A DNA stretch of 64,000 nt from JAJYSO01 sp964579505 (GTDB lineage: Bacteria; Bacteroidota; Bacteroidia; Flavobacteriales; Flavobacteriaceae): positions 1-64,000 of the forward strand of contig CAZOGC010000007.1 in the NCBI GenBank assembly GCA_964579505.1, read 5' to 3'. A model generated the notes under the pieces. That model saw only the letters and a list, made by a program, of their open reading frames with translations. It did no database searches and was not told the origin of the DNA. Every line of letters begins with the position of its first letter. Within the stretch, counting starts at the first letter, position 1. Of the stretch, positions 8,756 to 17,560 are shown in pieces. A program made the translations under genes and the position numbers.

Positions 8756-11632
8756 ATGAGTTATAATTTTAACGACATTGAAGCTAAATGGCAAAAAAAG
8801 TGGAAAGAAAAACACACTTTTCAAGCGCAAAATCCACTCTTCGGAAACCCCGCAAAAAAACCACCTTTTTACGTGTTAGACATGTTTCCTTATCCATCAG
8901 GAGCCGGGCTACATGTAGGGCATCCGTTAGGCTATATTGCCAGTGATATTATGGCGCGCTACAAACGCCACAAAGGCTTTAATGTGCTGCACCCTATGGG
9001 GTATGACTCTTTTGGGCTACCGGCAGAACAATATGCCATTCAAACCGGCCAACATCCGGCTATTACCACCAAAACAAACATTAACCGCTATAGAGAACAA
9101 CTCGATAAAATTGGATTTTCTTTTGACTGGAGCAGAGAAGTACGCACTAGTAACCCTGAATATTACCGATGGACACAGTGGATTTTTATGCAGTTGTTTA
9201 AAAGCTGGTACGACAAACAACAAGACAAAGCGCGCCCTATTACAGAATTGATCGCCCTTTTTGAAAAAGAAGGCAACGCTTCTGTAAAAGCTGTACAAGA
9301 CTCCACTCCTGTTTTTTCCGCAGACGAGTGGAAAACTTATACGTACAAAGAACAACAAGAAATTTTACTTAAATACAGACTAACGTATTTAGCTGAAACC
9401 GAAGTAAATTGGTGTCCGGGACTCGGAACCGTCTTAGCTAATGACGAAATTGTAAATGGCGTATCTGAACGCGGTGGATTTCCGGTAGTCCGCAAAAAAA
9501 TGAAACAATGGAGTATGCGTATTACCGCATATGCTGAACGTTTACTACAAGGTTTAGACAAGATAGATTGGACTGAAAGTTTAAAAGAAAGTCAACGTAA
9601 TTGGATTGGTAAATCTGTAGGAGCTTCAATTAATTTTAAAGTACAAGCTCTTCCCGACGAATCTATTACCGTATTTACCACGCGTCCTGATACTATTTTT
9701 GGGGTTACGTTTATGACATTAGCTCCCGAACACGAACTAGTACCCAAAATAACAACCTCAGAACAAAAAGAAGCGGTTGAAACCTATATAGCAGAAACCG
9801 CTAAACGCAGTGAGCGCGAACGATTAGCCGATGCTAAAACCATTTCTGGTGTATTTACCGGCGCTTATGCAGAACACCCTTTTACCAAAGAAGCCATTCC
9901 TATATGGATTTCAGATTACGTCTTAGCCGGATACGGAACCGGTGCGGTGATGGCCGTGCCTTCCGGTGATGAACGCGACTATAATTTTGCGCGTCATTTC
10001 AATATCCCTATCAAAAATATTTTTGAAAATGTAGATATTACCGAAGCCCCCTACAGCGAAAAAGGAGATGTAAAGCTCCTTAATTCATCTTTCTTAGACG
10101 GTCTTGGTTATAAAGATGCCATAAAACGCATCAATCAAGAGTTAGAAAATACCGGTTATGGACAACCTAAAATCAATTATCGTTTACGCGATGCCGTTTT
10201 TAGTCGCCAACGATATTGGGGAGAACCTTTTCCGGTTTATTACAAAGATGAGGTACCACATCTTCTTCCCGAAGCTTGTTTACCACTACAACTTCCCGAA
10301 GTTGAAAAATACTTACCTACCGAAGCTGGTGATCCTCCGCTAGGTAGAGCCGATTGCTGGTTTTGGGACGAAAAAAAGCAACAAGTAGTATCTGTAAATC
10401 AACCCAATAATTTGCCGGAAGGAGTCTATAAATTAGAACTAAACACCATGCCGGGCTGGGCAGGAAGCTCTTGGTATTTCTTACGGTATATGGAACCGGG
10501 TATTTTAAACCCTAACAGTAAAAGAAAGGAAGTTTTTGCCTCAAAAGAAGCCTTAAATTACTGGAAAAATGTAAATTTATATATTGGTGGAAGCGAGCAC
10601 GCCACCGGGCATTTACTCTATGCTCGTTTTTGGACCAAATTTCTTAAAGACTGTGGTTATATCAGCATAGAAGAACCTTTCCAAAAACTGATTAACCAGG
10701 GAATGATTTTAGGCGAAAGTGCTTTTGCTTATCGCTTAGATGGCGAAAATACGTTTGTTTCTGCTCAACAAATAAACCACCGTAAAGTACAACCTATTCA
10801 CGTAGATGTTTCGCTAGTAAACACCTCAAACGAGTTAGATACTGAAGGGTTCAAAAAATGGCGTCCTGAATATGCAACTGCCCAATTTATTACCGAAGAA
10901 AATGGTCAATTTTTAGTAGACCGTGAAGTTGAGAAGATGTCGAAATCAAAGTATAACGTTGTTAATCCTGACGATATTTGCGAAGAATACGGCGCCGATA
11001 CCCTGCGTTTATACGAAATGTTTCTCGGACCGTTAGAGCAAGCCAAGCCGTGGAGTACGGCCGGATTAAGCGGGGTGCACAGTTTCTTAAAAAAACTGTG
11101 GAGACTTTATCACACTGATGAACAAACACAAGACGAAGAAACTTTCTTTGTCAGTGACGAAAAAGCTTCAGCCACCGCTCTTAAAATCTTACACAAAACC
11201 ATTAAAAAGGTAACAGAAGACATTGAGCAATTCAGCTTTAACACCGCTGTTTCTAGTTTAATGATTTGTGTAAACGAATTGACTAAAGAAAATTGTCACG
11301 CCAGAGAAGTATTAACCCCTTTAGCTATTTTAATTGCTCCTTACGCCCCGCATATAGCCGAAGAACTATGGGAAAAACTAGGGCATATAGAAAGTATTTC
11401 TACAGCAGATTATCCGCTTCATCAAGAAGCTTTACTCAAAGAAACCACCAAGACTTATCCGGTTGCTTTTAATGGTAAAAAACGGTTTACCTTAGCGCTT
11501 TCTCTAAACTTGAGCAAAGCCGAAATAGAAGAAATTGTGATGAGACACGAGTTGACCCAAAAACAGCTTAACGGTCGGCAACCCAAACGAGTAATTGTCG
11601 TGCCGGGAAAAATTATAAACATTGTTGGATAA
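8756..11632 (+). CDS. leuS: Leucyl-tRNA synthetase
   Basis: Charges tRNA-Leu with leucine. The 958-residue class I synthetase has the HIGH motif as HVGH at residues 53-56 and KMSKS at 727-731. A CP1 editing domain lies between (TTRPDTIFGVTF, then GTGAVMAVPSGDERD). It is longer than the E. coli enzyme because of insertions typical of Bacteroidota, such as the stretch after YDKQQDKARP and the one before EVEKMSKS. It ends one base before the nadD start, so the two form an operon. The promoter must be in the 208-base divergent gap with ftsX, but I see no clean consensus there. Confidence 0.98.
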   Translation: MSYNFNDIEAKWQKKWKEKHTFQAQNPLFGNPAKKPPFYVLDMFPYPSGAGLHVGHPLGYIASDIMARYKRHKGFNVLHPMGYDSFGLPAEQYAIQTGQHPAITTKTNINRYREQLDKIGFSFDWSREVRTSNPEYYRWTQWIFMQLFKSWYDKQQDKARPITELIALFEKEGNASVKAVQDSTPVFSADEWKTYTYKEQQEILLKYRLTYLAETEVNWCPGLGTVLANDEIVNGVSERGGFPVVRKKMKQWSMRITAYAERLLQGLDKIDWTESLKESQRNWIGKSVGASINFKVQALPDESITVFTTRPDTIFGVTFMTLAPEHELVPKITTSEQKEAVETYIAETAKRSERERLADAKTISGVFTGAYAEHPFTKEAIPIWISDYVLAGYGTGAVMAVPSGDERDYNFARHFNIPIKNIFENVDITEAPYSEKGDVKLLNSSFLDGLGYKDAIKRINQELENTGYGQPKINYRLRDAVFSRQRYWGEPFPVYYKDEVPHLLPEACLPLQLPEVEKYLPTEAGDPPLGRADCWFWDEKKQQVVSVNQPNNLPEGVYKLELNTMPGWAGSSWYFLRYMEPGILNPNSKRKEVFASKEALNYWKNVNLYIGGSEHATGHLLYARFWTKFLKDCGYISIEEPFQKLINQGMILGESAFAYRLDGENTFVSAQQINHRKVQPIHVDVSLVNTSNELDTEGFKKWRPEYATAQFITEENGQFLVDREVEKMSKSKYNVVNPDDICEEYGADTLRLYEMFLGPLEQAKPWSTAGLSGVHSFLKKLWRLYHTDEQTQDEETFFVSDEKASATALKILHKTIKKVTEDIEQFSFNTAVSSLMICVNELTKENCHAREVLTPLAILIAPYAPHIAEELWEKLGHIESISTADYPLHQEALLKETTKTYPVAFNGKKRFTLALSLNLSKAEIEEIVMRHELTQKQLNGRQPKRVIVVPGKIINIVG

Positions 11633-11633
11633 A

Positions 11634-12224
11634 ATGGTACCCGTGAAGAAAGTAGGCTTATTTTTTGGTTCTTTTAATCCCATTCATATCGGGCATTTGG
11701 TGATTGCCAATCACTTTGCCGAATTTTCGTCATTAGACGAGGTTTGGTTGGTGGTTACGCCACTCAATCCTTTTAAAGAAAAAAAGTCTTTGCTGGCCGA
11801 TTATCACCGATATGAAATGGTTTACCAAGCCACCGAAGACTATCCCAAACTCAAGCCCAGCCGCATAGAATTTGATTTGCCGCAACCCAATTATACGGCA
11901 GACACGCTGGCTTATTTAGAAGAAAAATACCCGAATATTTCTTTTGCCCTCATTATGGGAGAAGACATTCTTCACACCCTTCACAAATGGAAAAACAGCG
12001 AGGTTTTACTCGAAAAAAATGAAATTTTTGTCTATCCCAGGGTAACGACTACTTCTCGCAAACACACGTTAGACCAACAGGCCAAGATTACGGTTATAGA
12101 TGCTCCTATTATGGAAATTTCCTCCAGTTTTATTCGGAGAGCCCTAAAAGCCGGAAAAAATGTACAGCCGTTAATGCCCCACAAAGCTTGGCAATATTTA
12201 GACGAAATGAATTTTTATAAATAA
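11634..12224 (+). CDS. nadD: Nicotinate-nucleotide adenylyltransferase
   Basis: Adenylates nicotinate mononucleotide in NAD synthesis. With the ATG at 11634 the protein has 196 residues. It carries the nucleotidyltransferase motif GSFNPIHIGH at residues 12-21 and the C-terminal SSSFIRRAL, matching the family ISSTxIR motif. A TTG at 11622 could extend it by four residues inside leuS, but the ATG one base after the leuS stop is the better start. The coupling to leuS is common in Bacteroidota. Confidence 0.95.
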   Translation: MVPVKKVGLFFGSFNPIHIGHLVIANHFAEFSSLDEVWLVVTPLNPFKEKKSLLADYHRYEMVYQATEDYPKLKPSRIEFDLPQPNYTADTLAYLEEKYPNISFALIMGEDILHTLHKWKNSEVLLEKNEIFVYPRVTTTSRKHTLDQQAKITVIDAPIMEISSSFIRRALKAGKNVQPLMPHKAWQYLDEMNFYK

Positions 12225-12484
12225 ACTCGCGACACGCCATATAGCCACCATACAGCCACTACTCAATAATTCTCTTTTTATCGGCTTTTCTTACTTTGTT
12301 TTAAGGCTTTAACAGACTTATTATCATATACCTACAATAAAATGTCTAGTAATATATCAAAGAGGTCATAACATTCTAATTTTGAATCTTTTGAACAAAT
12401 TCTTTCGATTTTATAAATAAAATGTTAGTTTTGAGAATCATATTTATCAATATATTCACTAAATATTAATTAAAACATCAAAAA
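12225..12484 (+). promoter_or_regulatory. Intergenic region with candidate promoter for the lipoprotein pair
   Basis: A 260-base AT-rich stretch without a gene. TAGTTTTG at 12426-12433 fits TAnnTTTG, with TTCG at 12404-12407 eighteen bases upstream as a possible -33 element. A short imperfect repeat of ATAGCCACC/ACAGCCACT lies near 12239-12262. I see no nadD terminator with a clear hairpin. Confidence 0.4.
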
Positions 12485-13039
12485 ATGAAAATTAAATCAA
12501 TGGTTTTTGCCGCTATTTTAACGGGGTGTATTATGTTCGTAGGATGCGAAGGAAACTCTTTTAGATCAGATTCACAGAACAACCTCCTCAATGAACTTAA
12601 GAATCCTGTAAACAATGACTCCAATACTGTCAGAACCGTCAACGGAGATGGAGATGGGTTTGTACTTATTAGTGCTAAATTACATCGAGGAAAAAAATGG
12701 ACTAAGAAGAAAAATGAGGAGAGAAAGAGGCTAGGACTTGACCCTATAGCACCTTGTAGTACAAGCTTTGGAATTTGTGATGTCAAATTTGGAAAACAAA
12801 AAAATGTTGCCATGAAAACGACGAGCAACAGTTCAATAAAATTAATCTTTTTAAAGGACGTAGGCGCATATGAAGGTAAAATATTTTTTTCTAAGGATGA
12901 TGGCCCTTTTACTTTTCCGGAAAAGATAGCCAATGATTTAGGGCATGAAAATATAACTATTATACCAGACGATTACATTACTCACATTTCAAAAGAACAT
13001 CCTAACGGTTATGTTATTGTGCGATGCGATATAAAATAA
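12485..13039 (+). CDS. Unrecognised lipoprotein
   Basis: A 184-residue protein with a lipoprotein-type signal. The lipidated residue is Cys15 (LTGC) or Cys21 (FVGC). The mature N-terminus is low in complexity (Asn, Ser, Asp), followed by a very basic segment KLHRGKKWTKKKNEERKRLG and a pair of cysteines in APCSTSFGICDVKF. The C-terminal half looks like a small mixed alpha/beta domain. I recognise no family. It overlaps the next gene by 16 bases, so the pair is probably coexpressed. Such orphan lipoproteins between conserved blocks are typical of lineage-specific genes. Confidence 0.65.
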   Translation: MKIKSMVFAAILTGCIMFVGCEGNSFRSDSQNNLLNELKNPVNNDSNTVRTVNGDGDGFVLISAKLHRGKKWTKKKNEERKRLGLDPIAPCSTSFGICDVKFGKQKNVAMKTTSNSSIKLIFLKDVGAYEGKIFFSKDDGPFTFPEKIANDLGHENITIIPDDYITHISKEHPNGYVIVRCDIK

Positions 13040-13635
13040 TAAAAAAAGTTTGGGCAACCCTTAAAACACCTATACTTTTAGGGGTATTTGTGTGTTCTCT
13101 TTGTGCTTGCCAGACCCTTGCGTTTGCTTATTTTGGGATAAAAAACCCTAATAAAGCAGTTAGTAAAGAAAAAAGATTGGCTTATTACCAACCCTTTATC
13201 GTTAACAACCATAAAGTGCCGGTTAAACTATATGCTCTTTCAGATACAGCCACATGGCATAAAACTGTTCAAAGTTTTTACGGCTATACTTTCCCGAGGA
13301 TTTATTTGAGAAATACACAAACCGACAGCTTATATTCTTTAAATTGTTTTGAGGATGTTGAATGGGAAATTAATTTAATAAACGATCACGATTTAAGCAT
13401 GACTGATTCAGGTGATGAAGAGAAATTTACACAAACCCAAAAATACATAGCCGATAGTTCTCACCTTATCTTTGAATCCAAAAAATTGCTTCCTGATCCG
13501 GCTGTTAAATGGAATATTCAAATGGTTTGCTCCACCTTTTTGGGTAAAAAGCTCAGAAAGCGAATGCTTTCTATTTTAAATTTAAAAGGCTTAGGATCTC
13601 TTACAATCTTAGACATTAGTAAAATAGAAAAGTAA
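13024..13635 (+). CDS. Unrecognised envelope protein, probable lipoprotein
   Basis: A 203-residue protein with a basic N-terminus and a hydrophobic segment (about residues 16-29) ending in a cysteine-rich VCSLCAC, where Cys29 is the likely lipidation site. The mature part is soluble, rich in Tyr and charged residues, with no motif I recognise. It starts inside the preceding lipoprotein gene (16-base overlap) and ends before a bidirectional terminator. The two proteins may act together at the inner face of the outer membrane. That is an inference from the gene overlap and the shared signal type. Confidence 0.62.
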   Translation: MRYKIIKKVWATLKTPILLGVFVCSLCACQTLAFAYFGIKNPNKAVSKEKRLAYYQPFIVNNHKVPVKLYALSDTATWHKTVQSFYGYTFPRIYLRNTQTDSLYSLNCFEDVEWEINLINDHDLSMTDSGDEEKFTQTQKYIADSSHLIFESKKLLPDPAVKWNIQMVCSTFLGKKLRKRMLSILNLKGLGSLTILDISKIEK

Positions 13636-13683
13636 GCTACGATTAACTGCTCTTTCTTACGAAAGAGAGAAGAAAGCAAATAA

Positions 13684-13715
13684 AAAAGCCTGTCTCCAAA
13701 CGGAAACAGGCTTTT
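13684..13715. terminator. Bidirectional terminator between the lipoprotein pair and groEL
   Basis: A hairpin with arms AAAAGCCTGTCTCC and GGAAACAGGCTTTT (one C/A mismatch, four-base loop) has A/T runs on both flanks. It lies between converging genes and can serve both strands. Confidence 0.85.
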
Positions 13716-13736
13716 GTTATTTAAGGAAGTGAGGGT

Positions 13737-15371
13737 TTACATCATTCCGGGCATTCCGCCTCCCATTGGGGGCATAGCCGGTGCGTTGTTTTCTTCAGGA
13801 ATATCAACTAAAGCACATTCGGTGGTTAAAATCATACCGGCTACAGAAGCGGCATTTTCTAACGCAATACGGGTTACTTTTTTAGGATCAATAATTCCTT
13901 CTTTCATCATATCGACAAATTTTTCGGCTTTGGCATCATAGCCAAAACTGTCGGTATGTTCTTTAACCTTGCTAATCACTACAGAGCCTTCACCTCCTGC
14001 ATTTTCAACAATGGTACGAAGCGGTGCCTCAATAGCACGGTCAACAATATTAATTCCGGTTTGTTCATCGGCGGTTTCAACTTTAAGGTCGGCTAACACG
14101 TTTTTAGCGCGTACCAAAGCAACCCCACCCCCGGCAACAATACCTTCTTCTACCGCCGCACGGGTAGAGTTCATGGCATCTTCTACACGGTCTTTTTTCT
14201 CTTTCATCTCTACCTCAGAAGCAGCGCCTACATACAACACCGCTACTCCACCGGCTAGTTTAGCCAAGCGTTCTTGTAGTTTTTCTCGGTCGTAGTCTGA
14301 AGTGGTGGTCTCAATTTGTGCTTTAATTTGGTTTACGCGGTTTTTAATAGCGTCTTCTGCACCGGCACCATTCACAATAGTGGTATTGTCTTTGTCTATG
14401 CTTATTTTTTCGGCAGTACCTAGTTGATCTACCGTAGCGTTTTCTAACGTAAATCCACGTTCTTCAGAAATGACGGTACCTCCGGTAAGAATAGCGATAT
14501 CTTCCAACATCGCTTTTCTGCGATCACCAAATCCGGGTGCTTTTACCGCGGCAATTTTTAACGAGCCACGCAATTTGTTCACTACCAAGGTAGCCAAGGC
14601 TTCGCCATCTACATCTTCGGCAATAATCAACAAAGGTTTTCCGCTTTTAGCCACGGGTTCTAATACCGGCATCAAGTCTTTCATAGTCGATACTTTTTTA
14701 TCGACTATCATAATGTAAGGACTCTCTAATTCTGTTACCATTTTTTCGCTATCGGTTACAAAATAAGGAGAGAGGTAACCTCTGTCAAATTGCATTCCTT
14801 CTACTACCTCAACATAAGTTTCGGTTCCTTTAGCTTCTTCAACGGTAATCACGCCTTCTTTGCCTACTTTAGCAAAAGCTTGGGCTATCAATTCGCCAAT
14901 AACAGCATCGTTGTTGGCAGAAATAGCGGCTACTTGTTTAATTTGTTCTGAAGAACTTCCTACTTTATTGCTTTGACGCTCTAAATCTTTGGTCAAGGCT
15001 TCCACAGCACGGTCAATTCCTCTTTTTAAGTCCATTGGGTTAGCACCGGCAGTTACGTTTTTCAAACCTTCAGTAACGATAGCTTGTGCCAATACGGTAG
15101 CGGTAGTAGTTCCGTCTCCTGCTAAATCATTGGTTTTAGAGGCTACTTCTTTTACCATTTGAGCGCCCATATTTTCAAGATTGTCTTCTAGCTCAATTTC
15201 TTTTGCTACAGACACGCCGTCTTTAGTTACGGTTGGAGCGCCGAAAGATTTACTGATAATAACGTTACGACCACGGGGTCCTAAAGTTACTTTTACTGCG
15301 TTTGCTAAGGCATCTACTCCGCGTTTAATTCCGTCACGAGCCTGTAGATTAAATTTTATATCTTTTGCCAT
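13737..15371 (-). CDS. groEL: Chaperonin GroEL
   Basis: The 60-kDa subunit of the double-ring chaperonin that folds proteins in an ATP-driven chamber. At 544 residues it has normal length. It shows the family signatures GPRGRNVIISKSFGAP, AGDGTTTATVLAQAI and the GGM-rich tail GGGMPGMM that projects into the cavity. It lies 28 bases downstream of groES, forming the usual groESL pair. A terminator follows at 13684-13715. Confidence 0.99.
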   Translation of the reverse strand: MAKDIKFNLQARDGIKRGVDALANAVKVTLGPRGRNVIISKSFGAPTVTKDGVSVAKEIELEDNLENMGAQMVKEVASKTNDLAGDGTTTATVLAQAIVTEGLKNVTAGANPMDLKRGIDRAVEALTKDLERQSNKVGSSSEQIKQVAAISANNDAVIGELIAQAFAKVGKEGVITVEEAKGTETYVEVVEGMQFDRGYLSPYFVTDSEKMVTELESPYIMIVDKKVSTMKDLMPVLEPVAKSGKPLLIIAEDVDGEALATLVVNKLRGSLKIAAVKAPGFGDRRKAMLEDIAILTGGTVISEERGFTLENATVDQLGTAEKISIDKDNTTIVNGAGAEDAIKNRVNQIKAQIETTTSDYDREKLQERLAKLAGGVAVLYVGAASEVEMKEKKDRVEDAMNSTRAAVEEGIVAGGGVALVRAKNVLADLKVETADEQTGINIVDRAIEAPLRTIVENAGGEGSVVISKVKEHTDSFGYDAKAEKFVDMMKEGIIDPKKVTRIALENAASVAGMILTTECALVDIPEENNAPAMPPMGGGMPGMM

Positions 15372-15399
15372 TGTGTATATTTTTTATAATTATTGCTGA

Positions 15400-15675
15400 T
15401 TAAAGAATTCCTAAGATTTCGTCTTCTCTCATAATGAGATAGGCTTTACCGTCAAGCTTCAATTCTGTACCTGAAAACTTACCATAAAGCACCGCGTCAT
15501 TTTCTTTTACGGTCATTTCATGGTCTTTGGTTCCTTTACCTACCGCCACAACGGTACCTTGTTGTGGTTTTTCTTTAGCAGAATCCGGAATATAAATGCC
15601 TGATTCTGTTTTAGTTTCAGCAGCGGCCGGTTCTACGAGCACGCGATCTGCCAATGGTTTGAATTTTAACGCCAT
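15400..15675 (-). CDS. groES: Co-chaperonin GroES
   Basis: The seven-fold lid of the GroEL chamber. The 91-residue protein contains the standard beginning LKFKPLADRVLVEP, the mobile loop (ETKTESGIYIPDSAKEKP, about residues 20-37) and the end YLIMREDEILGIL. It is the first gene of the groESL operon. The upstream gap of 155 bases holds the secG terminator and a candidate regulatory region near 15728-15759. Confidence 0.98.
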   Translation of the reverse strand: MALKFKPLADRVLVEPAAAETKTESGIYIPDSAKEKPQQGTVVAVGKGTKDHEMTVKENDAVLYGKFSGTELKLDGKAYLIMREDEILGIL

Positions 15676-15726
15676 TTTTATTTTGATTTTTGGTTATTAA
15701 ATTAATTTTTTCTGTTCCTATACTCG

Positions 15727-15759
15727 TCCAAAAGTGTGCCATTTGCACAATGCTGTCAA
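15727..15759 (-). promoter_or_regulatory. Candidate regulatory region of groESL
   Basis: On the minus strand this stretch contains TTGACA (15754-15759), a short dyad TGTGC-N5-GCACA (15735-15749) and TGGCAC (15736-15741), which resembles the -24 box of sigma-54 promoters. The matching -12 position reads TGGA in place of TTGC, so only part of the consensus is met. No CIRCE element is visible. A role in groESL control is inferred only from position, about 50-80 bases before the groES start. Confidence 0.3.
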
Positions 15760-15764
15760 AAGGC

Positions 15765-15806
15765 AAAAAAAAATGCCAACTTGTCATTTCATACAAGTCA
15801 GCATTT
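15765..15806 (-). terminator. Terminator after secG
   Basis: Fourteen-base arms (15793-15806 and 15771-15784) pair fully with two G-U pairs around an eight-base loop. On the minus strand the hairpin runs into a tract of nine U. It separates the miaB-to-secG block from groESL. Confidence 0.88.
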
Positions 15807-15830
15807 ATATTTTTATAAATAACCTAATGG

Positions 15831-16223
15831 CTATTTTCCGGTATCTTCTTTTTTATCTGCCGTTTTAGTTGTTTTAGTAGGTTGCACGGCTTTGGTTTGA
15901 GTTTGATCTGCCGAAGGCTGTTGGGCTGCCGGGGCAGACACTGGCGCGTTTCCGTTCATCAATTTAGATTCAGGAACGCTTGAACCCTTTAGGCTGGTTA
16001 CGTTATACAACAAGATAAGCACCAATAAAGCCGTTGCCAACGTCCAAGTACTTTTGGTTAAGAAATCGTTGGTTCTTTTAACCCCACCCATTTGTTGACC
16101 TCCGCCACCACCAAAAGAAGAAGAAAGACCTCCTCCTTTAGGATTTTGGACCATAACAACAACTACTAGCAATACGCTAACGATTAAAATAAGGGCTAAA
16201 ATTATAATGGATGTGCTACTCAT
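15831..16223 (-). CDS. secG: Preprotein translocase subunit SecG
   Basis: A small auxiliary subunit of the SecYEG channel. The 130-residue protein has two transmembrane helices (about 4-24 and 56-75) joined by the diagnostic Gly/Ser-rich loop NPKGGGLSSSFGGGGG. The C-terminal tail is long, Ala/Pro/Lys/Thr-rich and cytoplasmic, as in other Bacteroidota SecG. Its start overlaps the end of the TPR-like gene by four bases, so it is translated from the same messenger. Confidence 0.93.
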   Translation of the reverse strand: MSSTSIIILALILIVSVLLVVVVMVQNPKGGGLSSSFGGGGGQQMGGVKRTNDFLTKSTWTLATALLVLILLYNVTSLKGSSVPESKLMNGNAPVSAPAAQQPSADQTQTKAVQPTKTTKTADKKEDTGK

Positions 16224-17011
16224 TTCTTTTTGTTTTCTCTATGTGATTCAATCTCTTGAATTCGGTCTGCAAATAAACTACTTTTTTCTGGATTTTTCAA
16301 AATTAATATTTTATAAGCTTGTATAGCCTTTTCATAATTATTTTGTTCTTCATATATCTGCGCCAATGTTTGTGTCATTAAACGTTCTTCAGGCTTGTCT
16401 TCCTTTAGCTCTATAAAGTGATCGGTCTGTTTGTTAGGCTTAATTTTGGGGGCATCTTCTATAAACCGATCAATAATTTCGTGTTCGCGTTTTATTTTGG
16501 AGTTCTCTTCAGCTGTTTGCGCCGATGTTCTTACAATTGGCTTAACTGTCGTTAATTGTAACCATTCTGAAAAAGAGTGTTGCTCTTCTTTATTAAATTG
16601 AACCGGAGAAACCGTTTTTTCTTGCGGTTTCTCTTTTGCCTCAAACAAATTAGGGTCTAATACTTTTCCGGCTTCTTCCTGATTCATATAAACTGTTTGG
16701 GCTATATCATCAGGTTGATCTGTTTTCTGTGCCAATTGATGGCGTTTTTTAATACGCGTTGAAACTTTATGTTGTTCAAATTCTTCTGAAGTAATATAGT
16801 CAAAAAGAATACTTCTATCAGTTGTGTAAGCTGCCGTTGTTCTTAACGTCGCATTATAAGAAAGGTTTTGAGTTTGATAATAGCCTTTTAACTGCAAGGT
16901 ACGGGCCGCTTGAAAATACGGAAACTCTTTTAAAACAGCTTGTAACTCCTCAACATCTATAGAAGTAAGGGTGTCTTTTTCTGTTATTTTAAAAAAATTT
17001 TCGCACGTCAT
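16220..17011 (-). CDS. TPR-like protein of the lptE-secG operon
   Basis: A 263-residue protein of unknown function. The ATG at 17011 is preferred to an upstream TTG at 17029 that would overlap lptE. The N-terminal third contains a conserved-looking helical segment (LQAVLKEFPYFQAARTLQLKGYY). The middle is charged and probably disordered. The C-terminus holds one clear TPR-type repeat, LAQIYEEQNNYEKAIQAYKI, at about residues 217-250. Similar proteins occur between lptE and secG in other flavobacteria, which suggests an envelope or secretion role, but no function is known to me. Confidence 0.75.
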   Translation of the reverse strand: MTCENFFKITEKDTLTSIDVEELQAVLKEFPYFQAARTLQLKGYYQTQNLSYNATLRTTAAYTTDRSILFDYITSEEFEQHKVSTRIKKRHQLAQKTDQPDDIAQTVYMNQEEAGKVLDPNLFEAKEKPQEKTVSPVQFNKEEQHSFSEWLQLTTVKPIVRTSAQTAEENSKIKREHEIIDRFIEDAPKIKPNKQTDHFIELKEDKPEERLMTQTLAQIYEEQNNYEKAIQAYKILILKNPEKSSLFADRIQEIESHRENKKK

Positions 17012-17022
17012 ATAAATCTCTT

Positions 17023-17550
17023 TTACCAATCTGCCAGTGAAGCGTTAAATATTTCTTGTGTGATGTGTGTAAAAATTGCATCAAGTGCTGTATCTAAGGT
17101 AGAGCCTACTAACTGCTGACGCCCCGGATAATCGTAATAAAAAGAAAAACTTTTTTCAAAATCCTTTTTAGGCTCTAACTGATTATGAAACCGCACATTA
17201 ACGGTAATAGTCAGTCTATTTTGCGCCGCCGTAGCATTGGCAGTAGCCGTCATTGGAGCTATGTAATATTGCGTAATTTCTCCTTCATACACTAAATCGC
17301 CATTATGAGTGGTTAGCCCCAAACTGGTTTGATTTTGAATTAAATCCTGTAGTTTAAGCGTGAAAGTTCGATCTATTCCGGGCTCTATCAAGTCGGCATC
17401 ATTTTGAAAGTGGCGTACCTCAAAAGTCTTGGCTGCTCCTACATCTGCTCCGGTAAACGAATAAATTCCACATGAGCTTGTTGTAACAACCATCAAAGCT
17501 GCCACTACTACTAGCTCAAAATATTTTTTAATTCTGTGTATCTTCAACAT
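17023..17550 (-). CDS. lptE: LPS-assembly lipoprotein LptE
   Basis: LptE plugs the LptD barrel and helps insert lipopolysaccharide into the outer membrane. The 175-residue protein has a lipoprotein signal ending in TTSSC with Cys27, followed by GIYSFTGADV. This is the usual start of Bacteroidota LptE-like proteins. The body is a small alpha/beta fold with the conserved-looking segment LVYEGEITQYYIAPM. The gene lies ten bases after the sigma-54 activator gene and is cotranscribed with it. With lptC near 2.3 kb this window encodes two of the seven Lpt parts. Confidence 0.85.
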   Translation of the reverse strand: MLKIHRIKKYFELVVVAALMVVTTSSCGIYSFTGADVGAAKTFEVRHFQNDADLIEPGIDRTFTLKLQDLIQNQTSLGLTTHNGDLVYEGEITQYYIAPMTATANATAAQNRLTITVNVRFHNQLEPKKDFEKSFSFYYDYPGRQQLVGSTLDTALDAIFTHITQEIFNASLADW

Positions 17551-17560
17551 AAAATTTAGC

